Shown here: positions 1-8,329 of the stretch, in pieces
Numbering within the stretch: the first letter of the stretch is position 1
Layout: the number at the start of each line of letters is the position of its first letter
Assembly (NCBI GenBank): GCA_024400305.1
Contig: JAKSMX010000023.1
Coordinates: forward strand, 1-43,304
Length of the DNA stretch: 43,304 bases
Reading direction: 5' to 3'
Source of the DNA: Bacteroidales bacterium
GTDB lineage: Bacteria; Bacteroidota; Bacteroidia; Bacteroidales; F082
Made by a program: the position numbers and the translations under genes
Notes under the pieces: generated by a model
What the model saw: the letters and a program-made list of their open reading frames with translations, nothing else
Databases searched by the model: none
Told to the model about the DNA's origin: nothing

Positions 1-131
1 AAAAAATTTTTTATTTTTTTTTTACAGCCTGATAACCAGCGCGTTGCGGAAGGATCCCCCGCGAAATAAACGCGAAATCAACGGAAAAACAACGGTTTTT
101 TCACCGATTTCAACACGAAAAACAAACAAAA

Positions 132-770
132 TTACGCCAAATCACAATAAGAGAAGGAAATTTTTTTTTCGGATATGTCCATTTTTACCATTCCGATAAG
201 TATGAAATTTACAAAAATGTTTTCAGCGGCTCTTTTTTTTAGATGTGAAATTTCTAAAAATTCGTCAAAACTTACCGTTTTATGTTCATCTAAATACTTT
301 AAAAGCATTTTCTCTTCTTCTGAAAAAGTAATTTTTACGAAATTTTTTTCTTTTTCATGTTTCCATACCTTTAATAATATGCTATTTGCGACAATGTTTT
401 CATCTTTTACACGTACATACACCTTATATATATTGTTGTGGTTTGGAGCTTTGTGCTTGTGATGACGGCTTTTGGGTATTATCACTTCAAGGACAGTCTT
501 TCCGTTGATGTTCCATTCTTTCGCTGAAAATTCAACTTCAGGCTTGCAATATAATTCGGCAGCAGTCTGTATCATGTGTTTTTCCTCTTCCGACCTTATA
601 CCGGAAATCACCCCGTTGTCTTTTACACCTATTAATAAACGCCCTCCATCCGTGTTGGCGAATGCCACAAGCGACCTGGCAATTTTCTTGCAGTCAGAAA
701 TCTCAAACTTGAAATCCAACATCTGATGTTCACCCTCCGAAATTAACTTCTGAATATGTCCTGATGTCAT
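132..770 (-). CDS. AlbA_2/Schlafen-type ATP-binding domain protein
   Basis: A 212-residue protein. Residues about 10-110 match the AlbA_2 (divergent AAA-4, Schlafen-like) fold: the segment DFKFEIS, then an arginine/serine-rich helix, FANTDGGRLLIGVKDNG and a following GI. Such domains occur in putative transcriptional regulators and nucleic-acid-linked proteins, and the exact role is unknown. The C-terminal half (about 135-210) is lysine-rich and may be a winged helix. A longer start at 788 exists, but the -7 element at 786-793 overlaps it. I therefore prefer the ATG at 770, which has AAGGAG directly upstream. The gene stands alone and diverges from the XRE regulator. The family call is firm, the function is not known. 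Confidence 0.75.
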   Translation of the reverse strand: MTSGHIQKLISEGEHQMLDFKFEISDCKKIARSLVAFANTDGGRLLIGVKDNGVISGIRSEEEKHMIQTAAELYCKPEVEFSAKEWNINGKTVLEVIIPKSRHHKHKAPNHNNIYKVYVRVKDENIVANSILLKVWKHEKEKNFVKITFSEEEKMLLKYLDEHKTVSFDEFLEISHLKKRAAENIFVNFILIGMVKMDISEKKISFSYCDLA

Positions 771-785
771 CTCCTTTTTTTTCTG

Positions 786-793
786 CAAAAATA
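786..793 (-). promoter_or_regulatory. -7 element (TATTTTTG) of the AlbA_2 gene
   Basis: Matches the Bacteroidetes -7 consensus TAnnTTTG on the minus strand. Its position inside the longer ORF start argues for translation from 770. Seen by eye, with no transcript evidence. Confidence 0.4.
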
Positions 794-1063
794 GTTCATT
801 TTTCTAAACTATCATAGAATCGTATGAAAATTCAATCTGGTAGGAGAGTGCTACTGCATGCTTTTCTATAAGATTGTTTTAGGCGATTTAAAAGCACTTG
901 TTTTTTTATGGTATTGTTGACTGTTCTATGTGAAAAAGGCGTTTAAATCAAAAATTGACAAATGTTAATTTGTAAAATCAAACAGAACAAGACAAGTTAC
1001 AAATGTTCAAATAAAAATATAACTCATTAAAAAACAATATAATATATAAATGTAAATATTGTG

Positions 1064-1081
1064 GTTACAAAAGTAAACAAT
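1064..1081 (-). repeat. Distal copy of an 18-bp inverted repeat (operator-like)
   Basis: GTTACAAAAGTAAACAAT here is the exact reverse complement of 1351-1368. The core is the dyad TTAC-tttt-GTAA. The perfect match at 269 bases distance, in a region otherwise made of low-complexity A/T, suggests a protein-binding site for the adjacent HTH regulator. That function is inference. Confidence 0.55.
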
Positions 1082-1333
1082 CATACATAGTTTAACAAAT
1101 ATATAATGGAATAAAATACATAAAATAAAATATAATGTCTTAAAAATAAATAAAATAAACTTAAATATATAAAGTAATACTTTTAAAAACCCATTATTTT
1201 ATGTTTTAATTGCTTTTATATGATTTTTTATTGTAAATGATTGTAACATAAATAATTACCGATAAATTTAAAAGAATACATTAAAAGATTTGTTTGTGTT
1301 TTAAAAATTTACAAAAATAAAATACAAAAAATT

Positions 1334-1368
1334 AACTTTTGTAAGAAATAATTGTTTACTTTTGTAAC
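1334..1368 (+). promoter_or_regulatory. Promoter and overlapping operator-like sites of the XRE regulator
   Basis: A -7 element TACTTTTG lies at 1357-1364. It is embedded in ATTGTTTACTTTTGTAAC (1351-1368), one arm of the 18-bp inverted repeat. A second, one-mismatch copy of the core (AACTTTTGTAA) lies about 22 bases upstream. A regulator bound to this dyad would cover the promoter, as expected for autorepression. The predicted start is about 1371, leaving a leader of about 39 bases. Confidence 0.5.
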
Positions 1369-1409
1369 TTCAATTAATGTAAAAATGAAAATTTTGAGAG
1401 GTATATACA

Positions 1410-1907
1410 ATGGAATCATTTAAAGAAAGACTTGCTCACATTCTAAGGTCAAAGAATTTGACAGGTGCACAATTCGCCGGATTGATGGGAATACAGCCAT
1501 CAAACGTGTCACATCTGATCAGCGGTAGGAACAATCCGAGCTTGGACTTTTTGATCAAGCTCAAGGAAACATTTCCCGAATACAGTTTTGATTGGATTAT
1601 TTTAGGTAAGAAACCAATCACAATTGTTGAACCTTATAATGCAGCCGGGCAACCTGAAGTACGAAATCAGGTTGAAAAAGATCAAAATGTGCAATTGAAC
1701 TTTGATATTGTGGAAGAGGATTCTGCTGCTGCTGATCCTGTTCAGAAGCCTTTTGTCAATGAAAAAACTGATGAATCAACGTTTTATAGTGACAATCACG
1801 ACGATATGATTGAAAAGCCACATTTTAACAGCCATAATGACAGTCCTAAGAGAGTCTTGATTATGTATGAAGACAACACGTTTGAAATGTTTAATTTGCG
1901 CAGGTGA
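1410..1907 (+). CDS. XRE-family helix-turn-helix regulator
   Basis: A 165-residue protein. Residues about 5-60 form a Cro/CI-type HTH: the segments LTGAQFAGLMGIQPSNVSHL and ISGRNNPSLDFLIKL carry the two recognition helices. Next come WIILGKKP and a poorly conserved acidic linker (about 70-145). A short tail, RVLIMYEDNTFEMFN, resembles the tail seen in Bacteroidetes members of this group. It is likely a cytoplasmic DNA-binding regulator. The repeated TTACTTTTGTAA dyad over its own promoter suggests autoregulation (inference). Its targets are unknown. The divergent AlbA_2 gene and the downstream nrnA are candidates only by position. Confidence 0.85.
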   Translation: MESFKERLAHILRSKNLTGAQFAGLMGIQPSNVSHLISGRNNPSLDFLIKLKETFPEYSFDWIILGKKPITIVEPYNAAGQPEVRNQVEKDQNVQLNFDIVEEDSAAADPVQKPFVNEKTDESTFYSDNHDDMIEKPHFNSHNDSPKRVLIMYEDNTFEMFNLRR

Positions 1908-1966
1908 CATTAATGAAACCATCTTAATAATTGTTTATTAATTATGTGTTGAAAACGATTTTTTTG

Positions 1967-1974
1967 TATTTTTG
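1967..1974 (+). promoter_or_regulatory. -7 element (TATTTTTG) of the nrnA operon
   Basis: Consensus TAnnTTTG followed by C, 26 bases upstream of the nrnA ATG. It would give a leader of about 20 bases and serve the nrnA-FKBP cluster. Confidence 0.5.
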
Positions 1975-1999
1975 CTTTTCGGAAAAATAGAAAATAATA

Positions 2000-3022
2000 A
2001 TGTCTAAAGAATTGTTTTTCAATAATTTTCACAATTTTATCACACAATATAAAAAGGTTGTCATAGTATCTCATGTAAATCCTGACGGTGATGCTGTCGG
2101 GTCAACTTTGGCTTTTTATTTTTTCCTTTTAAAGTTTGGAATTGATGCAAAAGTCATCATACCTAATGATTATCCTGAATTTTTGGCATGGATGCCTGGT
2201 ATTACTGAAATTTTCCTTTACGACAAAAATCCTGAAAAAGGTGCTGAATATCTGAATAATGCTGATCTGATATGTTATTTGGATTTTAATTCGCCATCTC
2301 GTACTGGATTGATACATAATGATTTATGTCATTGTACTAAGACTCCGAAATTGTTGATTGACCATCATCGTGACGCAGATTTCTCGCAATTTGTCGAATA
2401 TGTTTCTGAAGTCGAGACTTCAAGCACTTCTGAATTGGTGGCTGAACTTATCAAATCACAGGGTTTCGACAAATATTTGGATGATAATATTGCGACCTGC
2501 CTTCTTGTTGGAATAATGACAGACACGGGTTCGTTTGCACATTCAATTTATCATCCGGAAACATTCCAGATCTGTGGCGAATTGATTTCCCCAACTGTCA
2601 ATTATGCATTGATTCACAGCAATATATATAATACTTTCTCGGAAAACAGGATGCGTCTGCTCGGCTTTTGCATCAGCAACAGGATGACGATTCTGCATGA
2701 ATACAATACGGCTTACATATATTTGAGCAAGGCGGATCTGGAGTCTTTCAACTATCAAGTTGGTGATACAGAAGGTGTTGTGAACTATCCATTGATGATT
2801 GACAATGTGAAAATGTCAGTCTTGATAACGGAACGTCAGGGTGTCATCAGATTGTCGTTCAGGTCAAAAGGCGATTTTTCAGTTCATGAACTTGCGAAAA
2901 ATCATTTTGGCGGCGGCGGACATACAAATGCTGCTGGCGGAACAATGAATTGTACTCTAAATCAAGCTATTGATAAACTTTTGGAAGTGCTTCCTCAATA
3001 TAAAAACTTGCTTGACAAATGA
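2000..3022 (+). CDS. nrnA: DHH-family bifunctional oligoribonuclease/PAP phosphatase NrnA
   Basis: A 340-residue protein of normal family length. NrnA enzymes degrade 2-5-nt RNAs and dephosphorylate pAp. The N-terminal DHH domain shows SHVNPDGDAVGS (about 25-36) and the signature DHHRDADF, both metal-binding. MTDTGSF follows about residue 172. The C-terminal DHHA1 domain has the substrate loop GGGGHTNAAGG (about 304-314). It acts in the cytoplasm with Mn2+ (family knowledge). It overlaps the following FKBP gene by 4 bases, so the two are translationally coupled. The same pairing of a DHH phosphoesterase with gldI is common in Bacteroidetes. Confidence 0.9.
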   Translation: MSKELFFNNFHNFITQYKKVVIVSHVNPDGDAVGSTLAFYFFLLKFGIDAKVIIPNDYPEFLAWMPGITEIFLYDKNPEKGAEYLNNADLICYLDFNSPSRTGLIHNDLCHCTKTPKLLIDHHRDADFSQFVEYVSEVETSSTSELVAELIKSQGFDKYLDDNIATCLLVGIMTDTGSFAHSIYHPETFQICGELISPTVNYALIHSNIYNTFSENRMRLLGFCISNRMTILHEYNTAYIYLSKADLESFNYQVGDTEGVVNYPLMIDNVKMSVLITERQGVIRLSFRSKGDFSVHELAKNHFGGGGHTNAAGGTMNCTLNQAIDKLLEVLPQYKNLLDK

Positions 3023-3558
3023 GATTCCGTTTGAATAACATATCATCTGTTTTTGTCATAATGGCGATCATTATGTTGTTTTCTTGCGAGAATAATTGCC
3101 AGACACAAAAGTCTTCTCAATCGATTGATGCCAAGCAGCGCAAGGAAAGTATGGAAAAAGCAAACAGATACATTGTAATTCAGGAAAATGAAGCAATTGA
3201 TGATTATGTTGAACGGCATCAGATGGATGTTGTGAAAACAGGTACAGGATTGCGTTATCGTATTGTAAAACAGGGTGATACGGAACTTATTAAGCGTGGC
3301 GATGTCGTTTCCATGGAGTATGAGGTGAGATTGTTGACCGGTGATTTACTGTATTCATCAAAAGAAGATGGAAAGAAGACTTTTCTTGTTGGGAAAGGCG
3401 GCGTTGAAAGCGGTTTGGAGGAGGCGGTTTTGCATCTTCATAAAGGCGATGTTGCCGACATCATCATCCCATCGCATTTAGCGTTCGGTTTGCTCGGAGA
3501 TGGAGACAAAGTGCCGCCGAGAGCGGCGTTGGTTTATAAAATAAAAATTTGTAACTAA
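3019..3558 (+). CDS. GldI-like FKBP-type peptidyl-prolyl isomerase lipoprotein (one FKBP domain)
   Basis: A 179-residue protein with an N-terminal hydrophobic segment ending in the lipobox-like LFSC (Cys about 24), so probably a lipoprotein. One FKBP domain occupies about residues 90-178. The active-site tryptophan of canonical FKBPs is replaced by leucine (ESGLEEA), while HLAFG and a late Y-K-I strand remain. Catalysis may therefore be weak. The gene overlaps nrnA by 4 bases. By family and position it resembles GldI, a gliding/T9SS-associated lipoprotein of Bacteroidetes. No claim of motility is made. It is the first of three consecutive FKBP genes. Confidence 0.85.
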   Translation: MRFRLNNISSVFVIMAIIMLFSCENNCQTQKSSQSIDAKQRKESMEKANRYIVIQENEAIDDYVERHQMDVVKTGTGLRYRIVKQGDTELIKRGDVVSMEYEVRLLTGDLLYSSKEDGKKTFLVGKGGVESGLEEAVLHLHKGDVADIIIPSHLAFGLLGDGDKVPPRAALVYKIKICN

Positions 3559-3582
3559 TTGATTTTTAATAAATAATCTATC

Positions 3583-4455
3583 ATGAAAAAAGTATCATTA
3601 TTAACAGTTGCATCTTTATTGATGCTTGCAATCGTGACCAGCTGCGGCAGTAAAAGCCAATATCCTGGCTACAAAACAACTGAAAACGGACTTAATTATC
3701 AATTCTATGTGCAAAACGAAGGTGACTTGCCTCAGATTGATGAATTGGTCGAAGTGACATTGTCTTGTGACGTAAACGACACAATGTCAATCATTCCTGC
3801 CTCAATGAATGTCATTAAACTTGCTGAACCGACATTCCACAGCGACTTTATGGAAGGCATTGCAATGATGCATGTTGGCGATTCTGCCTCTTTCATCGTG
3901 AACATTGACTCAACATTCAAGTATGTTTTCGGCGCAAGAGAGCTTCCGGAACAGTTCAAGAGCACTGATATTATGAAATTTAATGTAAAGGTCTCTGACA
4001 TTTTTCCGGAAAGCGACTATGCCAAGAGAATGATTGAGAAAATGAAAAACAGAAATCCTGAAGAAACAGCGAAAGCAGCAGAGGAATTCAAAAACTATTT
4101 GGAAACCAATGGTGTTGTGGCTGAACCAACGGAGTCGGGACTTGTCTATGTCATGACACAGGATGGCAATGGTGAGATGCCGGCAAAGGAAAACACGGTG
4201 AAAGTTCACTACACAGGAAAACTTCTTGATGGAACGGTTTTCGATTCATCGGTTGAAAGAGGTGAACCTATAGAGTTCCCGCTCGGAGCTGGTTATGTCA
4301 TCCCTGGTTGGGACGAAGGCATTGCCTTGATGTCAAAAGGTGAAAAAGGTGTTCTCTACATCCCGTGGTTCCTCGCATACGGCGACAGAGGTGCAGGCGC
4401 ACTTATCCCTCCATACGCAAATTTGATTTTTGAAGTGGAATTAGTTGATTTTTAA
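3583..4455 (+). CDS. FKBP-type peptidyl-prolyl isomerase lipoprotein (two FKBP-like domains)
   Basis: A 290-residue protein with a signal peptide and lipobox VTSC (Cys about 21). Residues about 30-140 form a degenerate FKBP-like module lacking the aromatic active-site set. Residues about 195-290 form a canonical FKBP domain. That domain has VHYTGKL, TVFDSS, IEFPLG, VIPGWDEG and FLAYG, so the Tyr, Phe-Asp, Phe, Val-Ile, Trp and Tyr pocket residues are all present. It is the only one of the three neighbouring FKBP proteins with a complete pocket. It probably isomerises proline bonds in envelope proteins. The gene starts 24 bases after the previous gene and ends 9 bases before the next, consistent with one operon. 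Confidence 0.88.
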   Translation: MKKVSLLTVASLLMLAIVTSCGSKSQYPGYKTTENGLNYQFYVQNEGDLPQIDELVEVTLSCDVNDTMSIIPASMNVIKLAEPTFHSDFMEGIAMMHVGDSASFIVNIDSTFKYVFGARELPEQFKSTDIMKFNVKVSDIFPESDYAKRMIEKMKNRNPEETAKAAEEFKNYLETNGVVAEPTESGLVYVMTQDGNGEMPAKENTVKVHYTGKLLDGTVFDSSVERGEPIEFPLGAGYVIPGWDEGIALMSKGEKGVLYIPWFLAYGDRGAGALIPPYANLIFEVELVDF

Positions 4456-4464
4456 TATGTTGTT

Positions 4465-5793
4465 ATGAAAATAAAGCTGCCATATATATTAATAGGTGTA
4501 ATCACCTTGATACTGTCATCTTGTGGTAATAATGCTTTCAAAGGATTTGACAAGTTGGAAGATGGCACCCGAATGAAATTTTATCGTGTTGATAATCAAA
4601 AGGAAATGCCGAAAGTTGGTGATGTCGTCTTAATTGAGATTAACCAATATTATGGCGATTCTCTTGGATTTTCAACAATGGAAGAATATGGTGAGCCTAT
4701 GCGCTACGAGGTTTCAGAACCTTCTTTCGTCGGCGATATTATGGCAGCTTTATTGAACATGCATGTCGATGATTCAGCTACAGTAGCTTTTATCATTGAT
4801 TCTCTTTGCATTAAAACCTACGGAATGGATGGTGTTCCTGACTATTTAACTCCAGGAATGCCAGTATATGCCGATATTCATCTCGTGGATGTGATTCCGG
4901 CTGAACAGTTGGAAAAAGAACGTCAGCAAGAGCTTCTTGACAGAAAAAACAAAGACCAAGCATTGCTTGCACCGTATTATGCTGATAAAAACAACAAAAT
5001 AACGGACGACGGACTTGTTATTTTAAATATCACCTCAAAAAGCGGAAAAAAAGCTGATGAAGGTGATATTTTGAAAATTTATTTTAGTTTGGCAACATTG
5101 GATGGCGATACTTTGCTGCATTTGTTTGATAATGAGCCAATTGCAGTTTCTTGTGGCGATCAGGCACTGGGAGTTGGTTTTGATGAGGCGATGAGGCTTC
5201 TCCCTCTCGGAGGCAATGGAAGCTTTGTCATCCCTTCTGCGTTGGCTTTTGACAGCGTTGGCCTTGAAAACAGCATTGAACCATACACATCGTTGCGCTT
5301 GGATGTGAAAATGGTTGATATTATGACACTTAAGCAATACGAAGACGAACAGAAACGTCTTGCTGAAATTGAAAAAGAGGAAGCGCAAAAACGACTTGAT
5401 GAAGAACCTGCCAAAATCGAAACTTTTGTAAAAGATCATAATGTCCATGTAAATCCAACAGCATCCGGGTTGTATTATCTTGAAATACTTGAAGGAACTG
5501 GGGCTGTTGCGGATACTGGCGACATCGTTTCAATACACTATAATCTTTATAATATTGAAGATAAGTTGATTGAGTCGAGTTTTGAGGGCGAACCTTTGCG
5601 GTTTGTTTTCGGAAAAGGCGAGATGGTTCCAGGGATAGAAGAGGCAATCGGATATATGAAACTCGGCGGAAAGGCCACAATCATCGTACCGTCAACACTC
5701 GGATTTGGGAATGTTGCCATTGATGATGATCTTCCGGCAAATTCCACCGTGATCTTTGATATTGATTTCGTTGATTTACAGAAGAATAACTAA
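4465..5793 (+). CDS. Triple-FKBP-domain lipoprotein
   Basis: A 442-residue protein with lipobox LSSC (Cys about 20). Three FKBP-like modules are recognisable at about 30-148, 178-292 and 325-440. A lysine/glutamate-rich helix (about 295-320) joins the second and third. Modules 1 and 2 lack the canonical pocket. Module 3 keeps VSIHYNLY and a FGFG-like hairpin but has isoleucine where the pocket tryptophan belongs (PGIEEA). The protein may be a chaperone or scaffold rather than an efficient isomerase (inference). It closes the nrnA operon, and its last bases overlap the convergent polymerase gene by 4. Confidence 0.83.
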   Translation: MKIKLPYILIGVITLILSSCGNNAFKGFDKLEDGTRMKFYRVDNQKEMPKVGDVVLIEINQYYGDSLGFSTMEEYGEPMRYEVSEPSFVGDIMAALLNMHVDDSATVAFIIDSLCIKTYGMDGVPDYLTPGMPVYADIHLVDVIPAEQLEKERQQELLDRKNKDQALLAPYYADKNNKITDDGLVILNITSKSGKKADEGDILKIYFSLATLDGDTLLHLFDNEPIAVSCGDQALGVGFDEAMRLLPLGGNGSFVIPSALAFDSVGLENSIEPYTSLRLDVKMVDIMTLKQYEDEQKRLAEIEKEEAQKRLDEEPAKIETFVKDHNVHVNPTASGLYYLEILEGTGAVADTGDIVSIHYNLYNIEDKLIESSFEGEPLRFVFGKGEMVPGIEEAIGYMKLGGKATIIVPSTLGFGNVAIDDDLPANSTVIFDIDFVDLQKNN

Positions 5794-7235
5794 TCTTTAA
5801 TAGTCTCGTAATAATTTTCTTTGTCAGCGTGGTATGTGTCAATTGCCGTGATTATTGCCATGCAGCTCCATACTGGTACGGCGAGTTTGTCGGTATCAAG
5901 GAAGTTGTTTAAAATACCGTGGACATAATAGCCGATTAATGCCAGTGTCGCTGCAAGGACTATAACTTTTGATTCTTTGTTTTTGGCTCTTCTATACGTT
6001 TTAAGACCTGTGTAAACCATTGTTATGACAAGACTTATAACAATCAGTGAACCGATAAATCCCATATCTGCAAGTGCGCCGATGTATTCGCTGTGGGCGT
6101 TGCCTCCGTCACCGGAGTTTGTGCTGATGATTGTCTTGTTTCTGGACTCTTGGAAAGGTGCATAGACGAATTGGTAAGTCCCCGGACCCCACCCGAATAC
6201 CGGCCGCTCTTCAAATAGCCTTATCGCTGAATTCCAACGGTTTATGCGTTCAAGATTTGATGCGTCAGTGGAGATGTTTGTGATTGATTGGATGTTTTCA
6301 ACGAGATTTCCTGACGCATCCTGGTCATTGCGTTCCAAAACATCGAAGATTTGTTGCTGGAATGTAAAGAAAATACCAACCAAAATAACTCCAACTGCCG
6401 CGAGATATTTGAATTTTATCTTCAGGAGAACGCAAACCAAAATCATCGCCGAAGCCATGAGACTTATCCACGAGGCACGGCAGAAAGAAAGGACAATTGC
6501 GACCATCAAAAGTCCGGAAACTGCCAAAACGACGATTTTTCTTGATTTTTTTATGTTAGGGACAAACAGATAAGCCGCATTAAGTATTATGTAAATAGCA
6601 AGGGCGGCTCCGTATGCGGTGTGGTCGTTGTAAAACGGAGTCATCACCCAATGCGCCGAATCCCCGCTGAATCCGTTTCTCGCATGGTTGAATATCGTGT
6701 ATAAAACCACGATAACTAAACCGGCTGTGTATAACCACACAAATCTGTTGATGTTTTTCGGGTCCTTAAACAAAACCGCACACATGAAATACGATGGTAT
6801 GACAAACCAAAGCCTTGATAACGTGTATTTTATTGATACAACGGGCATTTCACTTGTAATTGTTGTGAAGACCATCCATATAAACATTATGTAAATTACG
6901 ATTGATAATGGATGTTTGGCAAGTTTTATGTCGTAATTCCTTTCATAAATAAGTTTCGCAATGAAAATGACCAATGAGCAGGCAAGGAGCAACTCTGCAG
7001 GCAACGATGTGGTCATTCCGGGCGCAAGACCGACATTTATTGATAACGGCGTGGCTAAAGCTATGAGCAGCAATACTTTTTCAAACGAAAAAACAAAAAG
7101 CATCATGACGCACAACACCAAAGGCATCGCAAAAAAGATGTAACTGTCTTTTCTTACGACGAAATACAGGCTTATTGCGATGAACAATGTCGCAATTAAG
7201 TAAAGTGCCGCGGTTCTGACAGGCCTGGATGACAT
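5790..7235 (-). CDS. O-antigen ligase/polymerase family (Wzy_C) membrane protein
   Basis: A 481-residue integral membrane protein with about 11-12 hydrophobic segments and a central periplasmic loop (about 305-385). The loop carries Wzy_C-type features: RINRWNSA, RPVFGWGPG, and HSEYIGALADMGFIG. Members either polymerise glycan repeat units (Wzy) or ligate polymer to a carrier (WaaL). Sequence alone does not separate the two. The start codon shares one base with the stop of the Wzz-like gene upstream, so the two are co-transcribed and probably work on the same surface polysaccharide. It ends convergently against the FKBP operon. Confidence 0.85.
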   Translation of the reverse strand: MSSRPVRTAALYLIATLFIAISLYFVVRKDSYIFFAMPLVLCVMMLFVFSFEKVLLLIALATPLSINVGLAPGMTTSLPAELLLACSLVIFIAKLIYERNYDIKLAKHPLSIVIYIMFIWMVFTTITSEMPVVSIKYTLSRLWFVIPSYFMCAVLFKDPKNINRFVWLYTAGLVIVVLYTIFNHARNGFSGDSAHWVMTPFYNDHTAYGAALAIYIILNAAYLFVPNIKKSRKIVVLAVSGLLMVAIVLSFCRASWISLMASAMILVCVLLKIKFKYLAAVGVILVGIFFTFQQQIFDVLERNDQDASGNLVENIQSITNISTDASNLERINRWNSAIRLFEERPVFGWGPGTYQFVYAPFQESRNKTIISTNSGDGGNAHSEYIGALADMGFIGSLIVISLVITMVYTGLKTYRRAKNKESKVIVLAATLALIGYYVHGILNNFLDTDKLAVPVWSCMAIITAIDTYHADKENYYETIKD

Positions 7236-8164
7236 TATCTTGATTGCAAACTTTTACGTTCCATTGCATAAACTGTGAGTGTTGACAGCAAACATGCGGC
7301 CAGCCCACAGAGAACTACTGCGATCCAGCGAATCGGATATGCTTTTTTGTCTGATACGTATGGCTCGGAAACAACATTCGTGAATGACAATTCTGTATTG
7401 TAATGACGGACGAACTCCTCGTATTCGTATTTTGTGTAGCTATATACTTCACTTTCAGAGGCTATGCGTTCTGTCAGTGCGATTACTTCCGGCCCGTATA
7501 TTTCAAGGTTTTTCTTCAGTTCGTTCGCCCTTGCGTTGCCGCCGTTGATAAACGACTTGGCGACTTCTCTTGATTGTTCAGGGACGCTTATGACACCATA
7601 TTCGGCGGCGATGTAACTTAGTCTGTCTTTCAATGAATCTATGAACCTTTCCTGATGTTTTAGAGAATACTCGTACATCTTGACAGACTGCAGACTTTTG
7701 CTTTTCTGAAGTTTCTGAAGTTTCATGTCAAATAATCTGATTATGTCGTTCACCATTGCGCATGCTATCTCAGGGTCTTTGTCGAGAACCTTTACAACAA
7801 CAGCATCGTATGGAGTTCTTGAAACACTGACATTGTCAAGATATTCACTGATAAGGGCCGTTTTCCAATATTTATATCCTGTGCTGATTTCGTAATGATC
7901 CATCAGGTTGAAGTCTTTGACAACGCTGTCCATTATTTCCTTCGATTGCATGACCTGAAGCATCTGTTCCGTGAATGTCTCATCGGAATATGGGTCATTA
8001 ATGCTTGGGTAAAGTACGGCTTCGGATTTGTAAAGCGGCGTGATAAACGTTGAACTTGTAAAGACGACTCCCAAAATTGCAGCCGCAACTGAAATAATTA
8101 TAATGTGCCATTTCCATTTGATGACTGCCTTAAACAATGATGTGTTGTCAAAATATTTATCCAT
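7235..8164 (-). CDS. Wzz/GNVR-type polysaccharide chain-length determinant protein
   Basis: A 309-residue protein with the polysaccharide co-polymerase layout. There is a TM segment at about 17-38 and a periplasmic coiled-coil-rich domain at about 60-260. A second TM follows at about 282-302, then a short cytoplasmic tail (ERKSLQSR). There is no C-terminal tyrosine-kinase domain. Wzz proteins set polymer length with Wzy in the inner membrane. It lies directly upstream of the Wzy_C gene with a one-base overlap. A putative promoter lies about 110 bases upstream at 8282-8289, inside the gap after the flippase gene. Confidence 0.85.
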   Translation of the reverse strand: MDKYFDNTSLFKAVIKWKWHIIIISVAAAILGVVFTSSTFITPLYKSEAVLYPSINDPYSDETFTEQMLQVMQSKEIMDSVVKDFNLMDHYEISTGYKYWKTALISEYLDNVSVSRTPYDAVVVKVLDKDPEIACAMVNDIIRLFDMKLQKLQKSKSLQSVKMYEYSLKHQERFIDSLKDRLSYIAAEYGVISVPEQSREVAKSFINGGNARANELKKNLEIYGPEVIALTERIASESEVYSYTKYEYEEFVRHYNTELSFTNVVSEPYVSDKKAYPIRWIAVVLCGLAACLLSTLTVYAMERKSLQSR

Positions 8165-8281
8165 TTTAAAAAATATAAATTCAATTTTTCTCTTGTAATA
8201 TTTTATGTGACTGATTTACAATGTATTAATAAATAAAAATAACTTATATAAAATTGTCATTGCCAGCATATAAAATTTTGC

Positions 8282-8289
8282 CAAAGATA
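8282..8289 (-). promoter_or_regulatory. -7 element (TATCTTTG) before the wzz-like/wzy-like pair
   Basis: TAnnTTTG on the minus strand in the 165-base gap between the flippase and the Wzz-like gene. It suggests separate transcription of the pair, with a leader of about 110 bases. Confidence 0.4.
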
Positions 8290-8329
8290 TTAAAAATAAC
8301 GTTATGATTGAATGAATATTTTAGGGAAT

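Larger units (their letters stand above)
789..1409. other. Long, extremely AT-rich intergenic region
   Basis: There is no convincing gene in these 621 bases. GC is 10 of 60 at 1021-1080 and 6 of 60 at 1141-1200, far below the flanking genes. The stretch holds a short dyad ACAAAT-gtta-ATTTGT at 958-973. It also holds three related TTACTTTTGTAA-like sites, described separately. It separates two divergently transcribed genes, so it probably carries both promoters. The composition alone could reflect a regulatory hub, decayed sequence or acquired DNA. Confidence 0.6.

Noticed and set aside
1-131. Possible gene or mobile-element end at the left edge
   Set aside because: A/T homopolymers and a short GC-richer patch only. 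No ORF, no terminal repeat and no recognisable RNA.
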